NCBI GenBank assembly: GCA_003563465.1
Contig: PWVH01000097.1
Span: 1-11,465 of the forward strand
Source: Coriobacteriaceae bacterium
GTDB taxonomy: Bacteria; Actinomycetota; Coriobacteriia; Anaerosomatales; SLCP01
Reading direction: 5' to 3'
DNA: 11,465 nucleotides
Part shown: positions 1 through 6,198 of the stretch, in pieces
How the letters are laid out: each line of letters opens with the position of its first letter
How positions within the stretch are numbered: the stretch's first letter is position 1
Notes under the pieces: generated by a model
What the model was told of the DNA's origin: nothing
The model's input: only the letters and a program-made list of their open reading frames with translations
The model's database searches: none
Translations under genes and position numbers: made by a program

Positions 1-197
1 ATAGACAACACAAGCCGGTCGGAGTACCAGTACGAACCCCAGGCCATCGCGAACGAGACAATGACGGCGAGAATCAGTCCTGCATATCCCCAACCGGTGA
101 AATAGCCGAAAGCCCAGCCAACTGCAAGCACTAGCAACACGAACACAACTACTAAGAGCGTGCTCCTGAACTTGTTCCATGCGATCTGATCGTACAT
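1..197 (-). CDS. htpX: HtpX, M48-family membrane zinc metalloprotease (N-terminal fragment)
   Basis: The reverse strand from the ATG at 197 reads MYDQIAWNKFRSTLLVVVFV and continues through a second hydrophobic stretch to the aromatic segment GSYWYSDRLVLS, where the window ends. This is the typical HtpX N-terminus: a short cytosolic MYDQIxxNK start followed by two membrane spans. About 65 codons are present. The HExxH catalytic site lies outside the window and cannot be checked. HtpX is a membrane-bound zinc protease that degrades misfolded membrane proteins. It follows lemA by 60 bp on the same strand, a common bacterial arrangement, so the two are probably co-transcribed. I see no strong Shine-Dalgarno before this ATG. 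The frame is open to the window edge. Confidence 0.88.
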   Translation of the reverse strand, partial: MYDQIAWNKFRSTLLVVVFVLLVLAVGWAFGYFTGWGYAGLILAVIVSFAMAWGSYWYSDRLVLS

Positions 198-257
198 TGT
201 GCCCAGGCAGTCAGCAGAAGGTTACTGCAGAATCGCAAGACCGAAACGAAGCTGCTG

Positions 258-821
258 CTAGAATTGTACGTTCACAGCCTCACGTGCTTCGACCTCGATC
301 TCGAAGTAGTCTCGCTGCGGGAACCCGAGCATTCCAGCGATGAGGTTCGCAGGGAACCGCTGTATCGCGGTATTGAAGCTCATCACGGAATCGTTATAGA
401 ACTGGCGCGCGTAGGCGATCTTGCTCTCGGTTCCGGATAGTTCTTCCTGCAGCATCATGAAGTTCTGGTTGGCCTTAAGGTCCGGATACGCCTCAGCGAC
501 CGCGAAGAGGCTCTTCAATGTCGAGGTCAACATGTTCTCTGCCTCGCCTTGTTCCTTCACCGACTCGGCGTTCATTGCCATGTTGCGTGCCTGAGTGACC
601 TTCTCCAGCGTAGCTGCCTCATGGGTCATGTATCCCTTGACCGTCTGGACCAGATTGGGAATCAGGTCATAGCGCCGGCGAAGCTGTACGTCTATCTGAG
701 ACCATGCGTTGTCCACACGGTTCCGTAACACGACAAGCCGGTTGTAGAGGAAGACGACACCGAGAGCCAGCAAGACCAAGAAAGCGAAACTCCCGCAGAG
801 TGCGAATTCGAGACCGATCAT
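258..821 (-). CDS. lemA: LemA family protein
   Basis: The 187-residue product has one N-terminal membrane span (about residues 5-25). A LemA coiled-helix domain follows, with the signature YNRLVVLRNRVDNAW, then RRYDLIPNLVQTVKGY, and later YNDSVMSFNTAIQRFP. The C-terminus (RDYFEIEVEAREAVNVQF) matches the usual LemA end. I chose the ATG at 821 because AGGAGG lies 9 nt upstream. The frame stays open to 890, but those 23 extra residues (rich in Arg and Ser) look like untranslated leader. The molecular role of LemA is not well defined; proteins of the family are membrane-anchored with a helical-bundle domain. The downstream partner here is htpX, the standard genomic companion. The gene diverges from the rhomboid gene across a gap of about 100 bp. 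Confidence 0.93.
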   Translation of the reverse strand: MIGLEFALCGSFAFLVLLALGVVFLYNRLVVLRNRVDNAWSQIDVQLRRRYDLIPNLVQTVKGYMTHEAATLEKVTQARNMAMNAESVKEQGEAENMLTSTLKSLFAVAEAYPDLKANQNFMMLQEELSGTESKIAYARQFYNDSVMSFNTAIQRFPANLIAGMLGFPQRDYFEIEVEAREAVNVQF

Positions 822-924
822 CTCCGGAATCCTCCTGGTTCGTCGGGCGCCCTGTGATGATAGAGCATGCGGACGCTTGGTGCGGTACACTCGCGCTCAC
901 GATGTTAGCAGAAGAAACACGCAA

Positions 925-1632
925 ATGATTCCAATAAAGGATGAGAATCCTACGCGACGTTTCCCGGTGGTCACGGTGTCGTTACTCGTGACTAACATCG
1001 CCGTATTCGGTTACGAACTGACACTTCCCGAAGCCGGGTTACATGCGTTTCTGGACCGCTGGGCGGTGAACACGTCTCGGCTTGCAGCCGATCCGCTATC
1101 GCCCGCCACGCTGGTAACCCTACTCACTTCCATCTTCCTGCATGCAGGATGGCTGCATCTAGGCGGCAATATGCTCTACCTGTGGATCTTCGGCAACAAC
1201 ATCGAAGACCGGCTCGGCAGGTCGGCTTTCGTGGCTTTCTACTTCGCTAGTGGGATACTGGCGACACTGGCACACCTGCTTGTGGTAGGTCCTGCAGACA
1301 TACCGTTACTGGGAGCCAGCGGAGCCATAGCGGGTGTCCTTGGTGCCTACCTGCTGCTGTTTCCCAAGGCGCGAGTCGTCGTTCTGATACCCATCTTCTT
1401 CTTCATCGAAATGGCTCGCGTGCCGGCTGCATTCGTCATCGGATTCTGGTTTCTCATGCAGGTAGTTCAAGGCCTCGGTGCAATCTCGCCGGAAGCAACG
1501 GCAGGGGGCGTGGCCTGGTGGGCACATATCGGGGGCTTCGTGGCGGGTCTCGTGCTCGTGCTGCCGGCCTGGCTCGCAGAACGGCGAGAAAGTCGGCGCA
1601 AGGAAGAAGAGCGATTCATCCCGTGGCGTTAA
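925..1632 (+). CDS. Rhomboid-family intramembrane serine protease
   Basis: This 235-residue polytopic membrane protein cleaves substrate transmembrane segments within the bilayer. The visible hallmarks are the N-terminal MIPIKDENPT, FLHAGWLHLGGNMLYLWIFG (about 71-90, with conserved His73, His78 and Asn82), GASGAIAG with the nucleophile Ser132, and WWAHIGGFVAG with the catalytic His201. The Ser/His dyad is intact, so it should be active. The tail after the last span is highly charged and probably cytosolic. I chose the ATG at 925 because MIP(I/L)KDxNP is the usual start of bacterial family members. An in-frame start at 877 would add 16 residues that look like leader. The ribosome-binding site is weak. 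A TACACT at 886-891 could be a -10 element, but I see no good -35. The substrate is unknown. It is divergent from lemA, itself paired with htpX, which suggests membrane-protein quality control. Confidence 0.93.
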   Translation: MIPIKDENPTRRFPVVTVSLLVTNIAVFGYELTLPEAGLHAFLDRWAVNTSRLAADPLSPATLVTLLTSIFLHAGWLHLGGNMLYLWIFGNNIEDRLGRSAFVAFYFASGILATLAHLLVVGPADIPLLGASGAIAGVLGAYLLLFPKARVVVLIPIFFFIEMARVPAAFVIGFWFLMQVVQGLGAISPEATAGGVAWWAHIGGFVAGLVLVLPAWLAERRESRRKEEERFIPWR

Positions 1633-1642
1633 TCGAAGCTGG

Positions 1643-1667
1643 CCGCTTTTCTACGAATGAGAAGCGG
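1643..1667. terminator. Possible bidirectional hairpin between convergent genes
   Basis: The gap between the rhomboid stop and the 3' end of the convergent hypothetical gene holds an imperfect hairpin. CCGC plus TTCT pairs with AGAAGCGG, with two extra T residues bulged and a loop of about 7 nt. There is no clear T-run on either side, so terminator function is a guess from its position. Confidence 0.3.
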
Positions 1668-1678
1668 GTGGTCTGGTA

Positions 1679-2077
1679 CTACGAGTCTATCTCGTGAAGT
1701 ATGTCTTCCACGCAGTCGACCGAGTCGAGCTGTCGCCTGAAGTACTCGCAGTAGGCCTCGAGGCGTCCCTGGGCTACTTCGTCTTCTTCCTCGACCTCAA
1801 CGGTAAGAGCTACCATGCCCAGAAGTGGCGTAGTGTATCCACCCGTCTCCTCTGCCAGTGACTCTATAGCCGACAAGAGAAAAGCCGGTATGCGAACCGA
1901 TATCTCTATCTCGGTTCCACACGATGGACAGGTGAAAACTATGTCGGCTCTCTCGGGTTCGCGCAGAACCACCGTGTCTACATCTTCGAGGGAGACCTCG
2001 ATGGGTCCGTCTACCGGACACTCGATTACGAACTGCACGCCGACCGCCTCCTCTAGGAGGTCCCGCCCTACATCCAT
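1679..2077 (-). CDS. Hypothetical protein with C-x2-D and C-x2-C metal-knuckle pattern
   Basis: This is an acidic 132-residue protein that I do not recognise. After a short N-terminus it has ECPVDG (Cys20, Asp23) and, 30 residues later, TCPSCG (Cys50, Cys53), each in a beta-rich context (FVIECPVDGPIEV and IVFTCPSCGTEIEI). Two such knuckles facing each other look like a zinc-ribbon-like fold with one Cys replaced by Asp. This is inference. The C-terminal half is strongly acidic (VEVEEEDE near 93-100), followed by a helical segment with two more cysteines (110 and 122). I chose the ATG at 2077. The frame stays open to 2200, but the upstream translation is Arg/His-rich and overlaps the start of the divergent azlC. 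No Shine-Dalgarno is visible before 2077. It is convergent with the rhomboid gene. Confidence 0.72.
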   Translation of the reverse strand: MDVGRDLLEEAVGVQFVIECPVDGPIEVSLEDVDTVVLREPERADIVFTCPSCGTEIEISVRIPAFLLSAIESLAEETGGYTTPLLGMVALTVEVEEEDEVAQGRLEAYCEYFRRQLDSVDCVEDILHEIDS

Positions 2078-2178
2078 TGTAGCGCGACTATGAATGTAGT
2101 GAAGAGGAATATGCCTGGAAGCTTTAGCCACTAGCACGAAACGGGCCACTCGGCAGGCGTGATGATACCATCTCCTCC

Positions 2179-2904
2179 ATGCCGGAGTGCAATCAGACAC
2201 CCACTGCTCACCCCGACAGGATGTCCAACTTCGGTCGTGGTCTGCGCCTTGGCCTACCCGTCTTCTTGGGCTACATGCCGATCGGAATGGCTTTCGGAAT
2301 CCTGGCGACCACGATCGGTTTCAGCGCCACGCAAGCGGTCATCTGCTCGGCTACTGCATTCGCCGGTGCAGGGCAGTTCATCGCACTCAACCTGATGAAG
2401 GCTCAGACGGACATCATGGCGGTGGTTGCCGCTGTAACTGTCGTCAATCTGCGCCATGTCCTTTTCGCAGCCACACTTTCGCCCTACCTCAAGGGTATGT
2501 CGATTGGTAGACAGGCCTTACTCGGATTCACGCTTACGGATGAGACGTTTGCAGTGAACGTGAGCGATCGTCGCAGGGGTACCTCCAGCGGTGCTTCGAT
2601 GGCTGGTGTCGGAGTGATAGCTTGGACGGGCTGGGTGACCGGGACTGCCGCTGGCGGATTCGCCGCATCCTGGCTCGGCGATCCTTCACGATGGGGTGTC
2701 GACTTTGCCATGCCCGCGATGTTTATCGCGCTTCTTGTAGCTCTGGCCGAGAATCGCAGTCATGTGGCTGTCGCTGCGATGGCTGCCGCGCTGGCAATCG
2801 GGCTGCCCGCTCTAGAAACATTCGGCATCACTGTGCCAACAAGTTGGTTGATCGTTATCGCGTCAATGACGGCGGCAACAGTCGGGGCGGTGATCCGTCA
2901 GTGA
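2179..2904 (+). CDS. azlC: AzlC family branched-chain amino acid exporter, large subunit
   Basis: This 241-residue polytopic membrane protein has the AzlC signature near its start (GLRLGLPVFLGYMPIGMAFGI). ATAFAGAGQFIALNLM and VVNLRHVLFAATLSPYL follow, then FTLTDETFAV. AzlC is the larger subunit of AzlCD-type exporters, first linked to export of branched-chain amino acids and analogues. The actual substrate here cannot be read from sequence. azlD follows with a 4-bp overlap, which supports the call. The start is uncertain: the ATG at 2179 gives 14 extra polar residues, while the ATG at 2221 (MSNFGRGL) gives a family-typical N-terminus. Neither has a Shine-Dalgarno. A TACCAT at 2166-2171 sits 7 nt before 2179, which would suit a leaderless message. 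Confidence 0.9.
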   Translation: MPECNQTPTAHPDRMSNFGRGLRLGLPVFLGYMPIGMAFGILATTIGFSATQAVICSATAFAGAGQFIALNLMKAQTDIMAVVAAVTVVNLRHVLFAATLSPYLKGMSIGRQALLGFTLTDETFAVNVSDRRRGTSSGASMAGVGVIAWTGWVTGTAAGGFAASWLGDPSRWGVDFAMPAMFIALLVALAENRSHVAVAAMAAALAIGLPALETFGITVPTSWLIVIASMTAATVGAVIRQ

Positions 2905-3227
2905 CCGACGAGTACATATGGATACTGATCGTGTTGATGGCCGCTGCAAACTTCGCGGTCCGTTTCCCCCCGATCGCCATACTCTCCCGCCTTGAGCTCC
3001 CCGAGCCTCTGACCCGTTGGCTGGGGCTTATACCAGCCGCAGTCATGGGAGCTCTGGTAGCCGGAGAGGTTTTCCGCCCCGGAGGAGAGTATCTTCTCAC
3101 TCTGCACAACCCATACCTACTGGCCGCGATTCCCACTGCTGTCGTATACCATCGTACGCAAAGCTTGCTTGGGGCCATGCTGGCTGGGATGCTGTTGTTC
3201 GTTGGAATCAGCGCTTTGCTCGGATGA
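2901..3227 (+). CDS. azlD: AzlD family branched-chain amino acid exporter, small subunit
   Basis: This 108-residue membrane protein starts at the GTG at 2901, overlapping the azlC stop in a GTGA arrangement typical of translational coupling. A GGTGAT about 5 nt upstream may help initiation. Features match AzlD: a first span (IWILIVLMAAANFAVRF), then the RFPP turn, the basic/Leu-rich ILSRLELPEPLTRWLGLIPA, and two further hydrophobic stretches (AAVMGALVAGEVF and SLLGAMLAGMLLFVGISALL). Length is normal for the family. It should form the two-subunit exporter with AzlC. The same frame remains open upstream to 2622 inside azlC, but that part encodes Arg/Cys-rich shadow sequence and is not coding. 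Confidence 0.9.
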   Translation: MTDEYIWILIVLMAAANFAVRFPPIAILSRLELPEPLTRWLGLIPAAVMGALVAGEVFRPGGEYLLTLHNPYLLAAIPTAVVYHRTQSLLGAMLAGMLLFVGISALLG

Positions 3228-3252
3228 CTCGCGAGTGTGTTTCGAATAGCTT

Positions 3253-3282
3253 TTGGCCCGAAGAAGTGCCATCCGCTAGACT
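3253..3282 (+). promoter_or_regulatory. Candidate promoter for the DUF1015 gene
   Basis: The 135-bp gap between azlD and the DUF1015 gene contains TTGGCC (3253-3258), an 18-bp spacer and TAGACT (3277-3282). Each hexamer matches the vegetative consensus at 4 of 6 positions. It suggests that the downstream gene need not rely on azlCD read-through. The match is weak. Confidence 0.35.
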
Positions 3283-3362
3283 GACCTCCCGAACCTGTCT
3301 GACAGTGACTCTTGCTGCCGAGCTAACCGCAAGAGGACTGCACCGATCGAGAGGATCGCAAC

Positions 3363-4664
3363 GTGGCTCGCGTCCGCCCTTTCAAGGCGCTCACCTATGC
3401 TCGCACCTCGCCCGACATAACGGACCTCACCGCACCTCCCTATGACGTGATCTCAGAAGCGCAGCGTGCAAGACTGCTTGGGCGCAGCGCATACAACGTC
3501 GTGGCTCTCGAACTCCCCGAAGGCTCCTTGGATCCCTCAGTCCCGGGAAACCGCTACTTCACAGGGCGTCATCGCTGGCAGAGCTGGCGAGACAGTGGCA
3601 TCGTCGTGCGCGACAGGGTACCGGCGATCTACGTACTAGAACAGCGATATCAGTTCGAGGGTCGCGAGCTTTGCCGAAAAGCGTTCATAGCCGAAGTGGG
3701 CTTGCACGCATTCGAAGAGCGAGTCATTTTGCCGCACGAGCGCACGCTGCCAAGAGCCCTGGGAGATCGTTTCAACCTCACAAAGGCGTGTGCGGCCAAC
3801 TTCAGCCAGGTTCTCGGACTCTACAGCGATCCATCCAGTGCGACCGACCGTCTCTTCGATCGAGCCTCCGAGAGCGCTCTACTCATGACCGCCGTCGATG
3901 ACGATGGCGTGACCAGCCACGTAAGGGCGATCACCGATGCCGACGCGATCGCAAGTCTGATGAAGATAATGGCGGACAAGCAGGTCTTCATAGCCGACGG
4001 ACACCACAGGTACACTACGGCGCTCGCCTATCGGAACGAGCGTCGTGCCGTCGATTCCGCCGCTGGCACATCACCGGCAGACCGGCCATACGACTACGTG
4101 ATGATGGCGCTCGTGAACATGGACGACCCAGGCCTTGTGGTTCTGCCGACCCATCGTGTGGCCGACGCACCGCGCAACTTCGATCCCACATCTTTCCAGG
4201 ATTCCCTGGCCCGCGACTTCGATCTCACACCGCTCGCCGAAGAAGTACCCACAGAGGACGCCTTGACTACTTCGGAGCGCCCAGCCTTCGTCATCTCCGC
4301 TCGCGGCACGGACACGAGGATTCTCGCCACTTTGAAAGACGGTGTGAATCTCGACACTGCCATCCCACTCGAACGCTCACATGCTTGGAAGGAACTTGAT
4401 GTGACCGTCTTGCAGGAACTTGTTCTAGACCCCATCCTTGATATCCATTCGGATCGGCCCGAGACCCTCGACCGACTCCACTTCTTCAAGAACACCCCCG
4501 ATGCACTGGCTGCGACTACGACGCACGACGTCGCCTTTTTGTTGCGGCCCACCCGCCTCCAGCAGCTGAGAGAAGTCGCTCTCACCGGTGAAACCATGCC
4601 TCAGAAGTCCACGTATTTCTATCCGAAGTTGCTCTCGGGACTTCTCTTTCGTGCCATCGACTGA
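3363..4664 (+). CDS. DUF1015 family protein
   Basis: The 433-residue soluble protein matches the DUF1015 family along its full length. Visible family segments are the N-terminal RPFKALTY...LTAPPYDVIS, YNVVALELPEG, ILPHERTLPRALGDRFNLTKA (about 122-142, with His125, Glu126, Arg127, Thr128), the central signature DGHHRYTTAL (212-221), and the C-terminal tail MPQKSTYFYPKLLSGLLFRAID. The DGHHRYxTAL motif is the strongest mark. The conserved His/Asp/Arg clusters suggest an enzyme or ligand binder, but I know no established reaction and assign none. The start is GTG at 3363, chosen for its GAGAGGA 7 nt upstream and the family-typical MARVRPFKAL beginning. The last 46 bp overlap the convergent glycosylase gene. 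Confidence 0.9.
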   Translation: MARVRPFKALTYARTSPDITDLTAPPYDVISEAQRARLLGRSAYNVVALELPEGSLDPSVPGNRYFTGRHRWQSWRDSGIVVRDRVPAIYVLEQRYQFEGRELCRKAFIAEVGLHAFEERVILPHERTLPRALGDRFNLTKACAANFSQVLGLYSDPSSATDRLFDRASESALLMTAVDDDGVTSHVRAITDADAIASLMKIMADKQVFIADGHHRYTTALAYRNERRAVDSAAGTSPADRPYDYVMMALVNMDDPGLVVLPTHRVADAPRNFDPTSFQDSLARDFDLTPLAEEVPTEDALTTSERPAFVISARGTDTRILATLKDGVNLDTAIPLERSHAWKELDVTVLQELVLDPILDIHSDRPETLDRLHFFKNTPDALAATTTHDVAFLLRPTRLQQLREVALTGETMPQKSTYFYPKLLSGLLFRAID

Positions 4665-5494
4665 CCCGTTCGGGTCCCTACGCCTTCGACGTCCAGCCAC
4701 ACACGTCGCGGGCAGACCTCTGAGAGTCGGCACTCGTCACATCGCGGAATGAGTGGACGGCATGTCTGCCTCCCGATGAGCCAAGCGGCCAGATCGAGAG
4801 TTCCGGGAGCTTCTGGGCAAGCCGCCGAAGCGGCAGCCTCCACCTCTTCGCGAGTGTCACGATCCACGAGACCGCTGCGCAGGAACACGCGCCGCACTTG
4901 GACGTCGTAGGCTACCTGCCCGCACTCACGTCCCGAAAGCTTCACTCCGAAGTGCCGTGTCAGAATCTCTACCCCCATGACCGCCTTCTTGCGACCGATG
5001 CCATCGAAATCCGCAAGGCGCTCGGTCACCTCGAGCACATGACTGCCATCGGCCCAGATCCTACTCGCATCCCCATCGTAGTGTTCGAGCAGTCGCCTTG
5101 CCGCAGATGATATCCATCGAGGAAGTGCGTTCTTGAAACGATGTAGCATCGGACGCGCCTGGAACGCCGCACGAACCTGCTCTGGCTCGTCGGCAAGCCG
5201 CTTGAGATCGAGATGACCGAGACGCTCTCCGAGCATCCATGGTCCTGCCCAAGCACGCTCGGCCGGGATGCCTTGCGTGAAGAGTATGCCGATGAGAAAC
5301 GCCTCGGGAGAACGCGAAAGCAAGGCGTCCGCCTCGGCGATACCGGAAAACGATCCCCCCACCTGCGCATCCCCGGTGCTTTCGAGCTCACAGCCGTAAG
5401 CCAAGAGTTCCGCTGCAACGACCGTCCGCGATTCCTCACTTGCGAACCCGTCCGGAACATCCGTATGCGGCTCGACGGCAGGCATCGGCCTCAC
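4619..5494 (-). CDS. HhH-GPD family DNA glycosylase, endonuclease III-like with [4Fe-4S] cluster
   Basis: The 291-residue protein carries the endonuclease III fold. A helical region starts around 60 (EAFLIGILFTQGIPAERAW). The helix-hairpin-helix FDGIGRKKA (163-171) follows, whose Lys169 aligns with the catalytic lysine of Nth. Asp197 in AYDVQVRRVF is the likely catalytic aspartate. The terminal cluster is Cys245-x6-Cys252-x2-Cys255-x5-Cys261, the exact spacing of the endonuclease III iron-sulfur loop. So it is probably an active base-excision glycosylase, possibly with AP-lyase activity; the base specificity is unknown. It is about 80 residues longer than Nth. The excess is an acidic N-terminal extension of about 50-60 residues, about 10 extra residues between Lys and Asp, and a basic 30-residue tail. 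The start is GTG at 5494, 6 bp after the upstream stop; the ATG at 5485 is an alternative. It overlaps the convergent DUF1015 gene by 46 bp. Confidence 0.85.
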   Translation of the reverse strand: MRPMPAVEPHTDVPDGFASEESRTVVAAELLAYGCELESTGDAQVGGSFSGIAEADALLSRSPEAFLIGILFTQGIPAERAWAGPWMLGERLGHLDLKRLADEPEQVRAAFQARPMLHRFKNALPRWISSAARRLLEHYDGDASRIWADGSHVLEVTERLADFDGIGRKKAVMGVEILTRHFGVKLSGRECGQVAYDVQVRRVFLRSGLVDRDTREEVEAAASAACPEAPGTLDLAAWLIGRQTCRPLIPRCDECRLSEVCPRRVWLDVEGVGTRTGQSMARKRSPESNFG

Positions 5495-5500
5495 CCAAGG

Positions 5501-5728
5501 TCACATCGAGCCGTGCTTTATCTTGTGTATCAGAACCTCACGCTCCTCAGGGGTGTACGCCTCGCCCATCTCGCGAAGCGCTGCTATACGGCCGCCGAGG
5601 AACAGGGCGCTGGCGATTCGATGAAGCGAGTATGCGAGGAACGCGGCCGCGATGAAGGAGAAGACATCCCTTGTCAGAGTCCAAAGAGCGTCTCGTGTCT
5701 CGTCTCCCGAGCATATCGTCGGCAGCAT
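5501..5728 (-). CDS. Small single-pass membrane protein
   Basis: This 75-residue protein is not a recognised family. It has a polar N-terminus (MLPTICSGDETRDALWTLTR), one hydrophobic helix (about 24-45, FSFIAAAFLAYSLHRIASALFL), and a charged C-terminus with the helical segment YTPEEREVLIHKIKHGSM. The ATG at 5728 is well supported by GGGAGG 5-6 nt upstream, so it is very likely translated despite its size. Its stop is 6 bp from the start of the endonuclease III-like gene, so the two are probably translated from one message. The C-terminal (EERE..I.KIK) segment might contact a partner, but function is unknown. Confidence 0.72.
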   Translation of the reverse strand: MLPTICSGDETRDALWTLTRDVFSFIAAAFLAYSLHRIASALFLGGRIAALREMGEAYTPEEREVLIHKIKHGSM

Positions 5729-5816
5729 GCGAACCTCCCTCGACTAAGGCTGAGACTGAGAGGACGAATGACTTGATACTATCGTTTCCGGAACGTAGTC
5801 TAACTTAACGACCGGG

Positions 5817-6056
5817 CTACCGACGCGGACCCTTCTTGAGAAAGAACACGCAGAAAAGACACGTTTCTTTGATAGCCTGATCGCGGTCTACTTCTGGCAA
5901 GAATATCAGGGCCGGATCGGTGGTAAGCTCCCGCTGAGGCATGTCGCATTCGGCAAACGCGCACTTGGTAGGACACCGATCGTGAAACGTCGTGTGATGC
6001 GCGCAGTTGGCCTGCATCTCTTCGTCACATCCGCGCATCTCCCAGCAGTTCGGCAT
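5817..6056 (-). CDS. Cysteine-rich small protein, two-CW-like
   Basis: This 79-residue protein has eight cysteines: 4, 10, 18, 28, 32, 37, 66 and 69. It opens with MPNCWEMRGCDEEM and ends with ETCLFCVFFLKKGPRR. The NCWE...GC start and the CxxCxFF end resemble small two-CW-type proteins, in which paired CW and CxxC elements are thought to bind a metal or cluster. That resemblance is from memory of the pattern, not a search. The start at 6056 has GAGAGG 7 nt upstream. An in-frame ATG at 6080 would add eight residues (MSSTRGWT) containing that ribosome-binding site, so I reject it. It is divergent from the flavoprotein gene at 6199, and 88 bp upstream of the small membrane protein gene on the same strand. 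A redox or metal-sensing role is only a guess. Confidence 0.75.
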   Translation of the reverse strand: MPNCWEMRGCDEEMQANCAHHTTFHDRCPTKCAFAECDMPQRELTTDPALIFLPEVDRDQAIKETCLFCVFFLKKGPRR

Positions 6057-6072
6057 TGTCCAGCCTCTCGTA

Positions 6073-6091
6073 GACGACATAGCACGTCGTC
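6073..6091. promoter_or_regulatory. Dyad in the divergent intergenic region
   Basis: GACGAC and GTCGTC form a 6-bp inverted repeat separated by 7 bp, within the 142-bp gap between the cysteine-rich gene and the divergent flavoprotein gene. It could be an operator or a small hairpin. I found no convincing -35/-10 pair in either direction here. Confidence 0.25.
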
Positions 6092-6198
6092 AGATGATAC
6101 ACCGCGACCGCTGCCGAAGCGAACGAGCAGGGATGGGCTTGTCCGAGTAGTAGTCAGTCATGGTGTAGACGTACGACTCTGAGGATTTCGGAGGCGAA

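Noticed and set aside
5213..5776. 187-residue rightward open frame
   Set aside because: Antisense to the glycosylase and the small membrane protein, both supported by motifs or a ribosome-binding site on the other strand.
5786..5793. TTCCGGAA palindrome upstream of the small membrane protein gene
   Set aside because: An 8-bp palindrome with no flanking symmetry and no promoter to anchor it.
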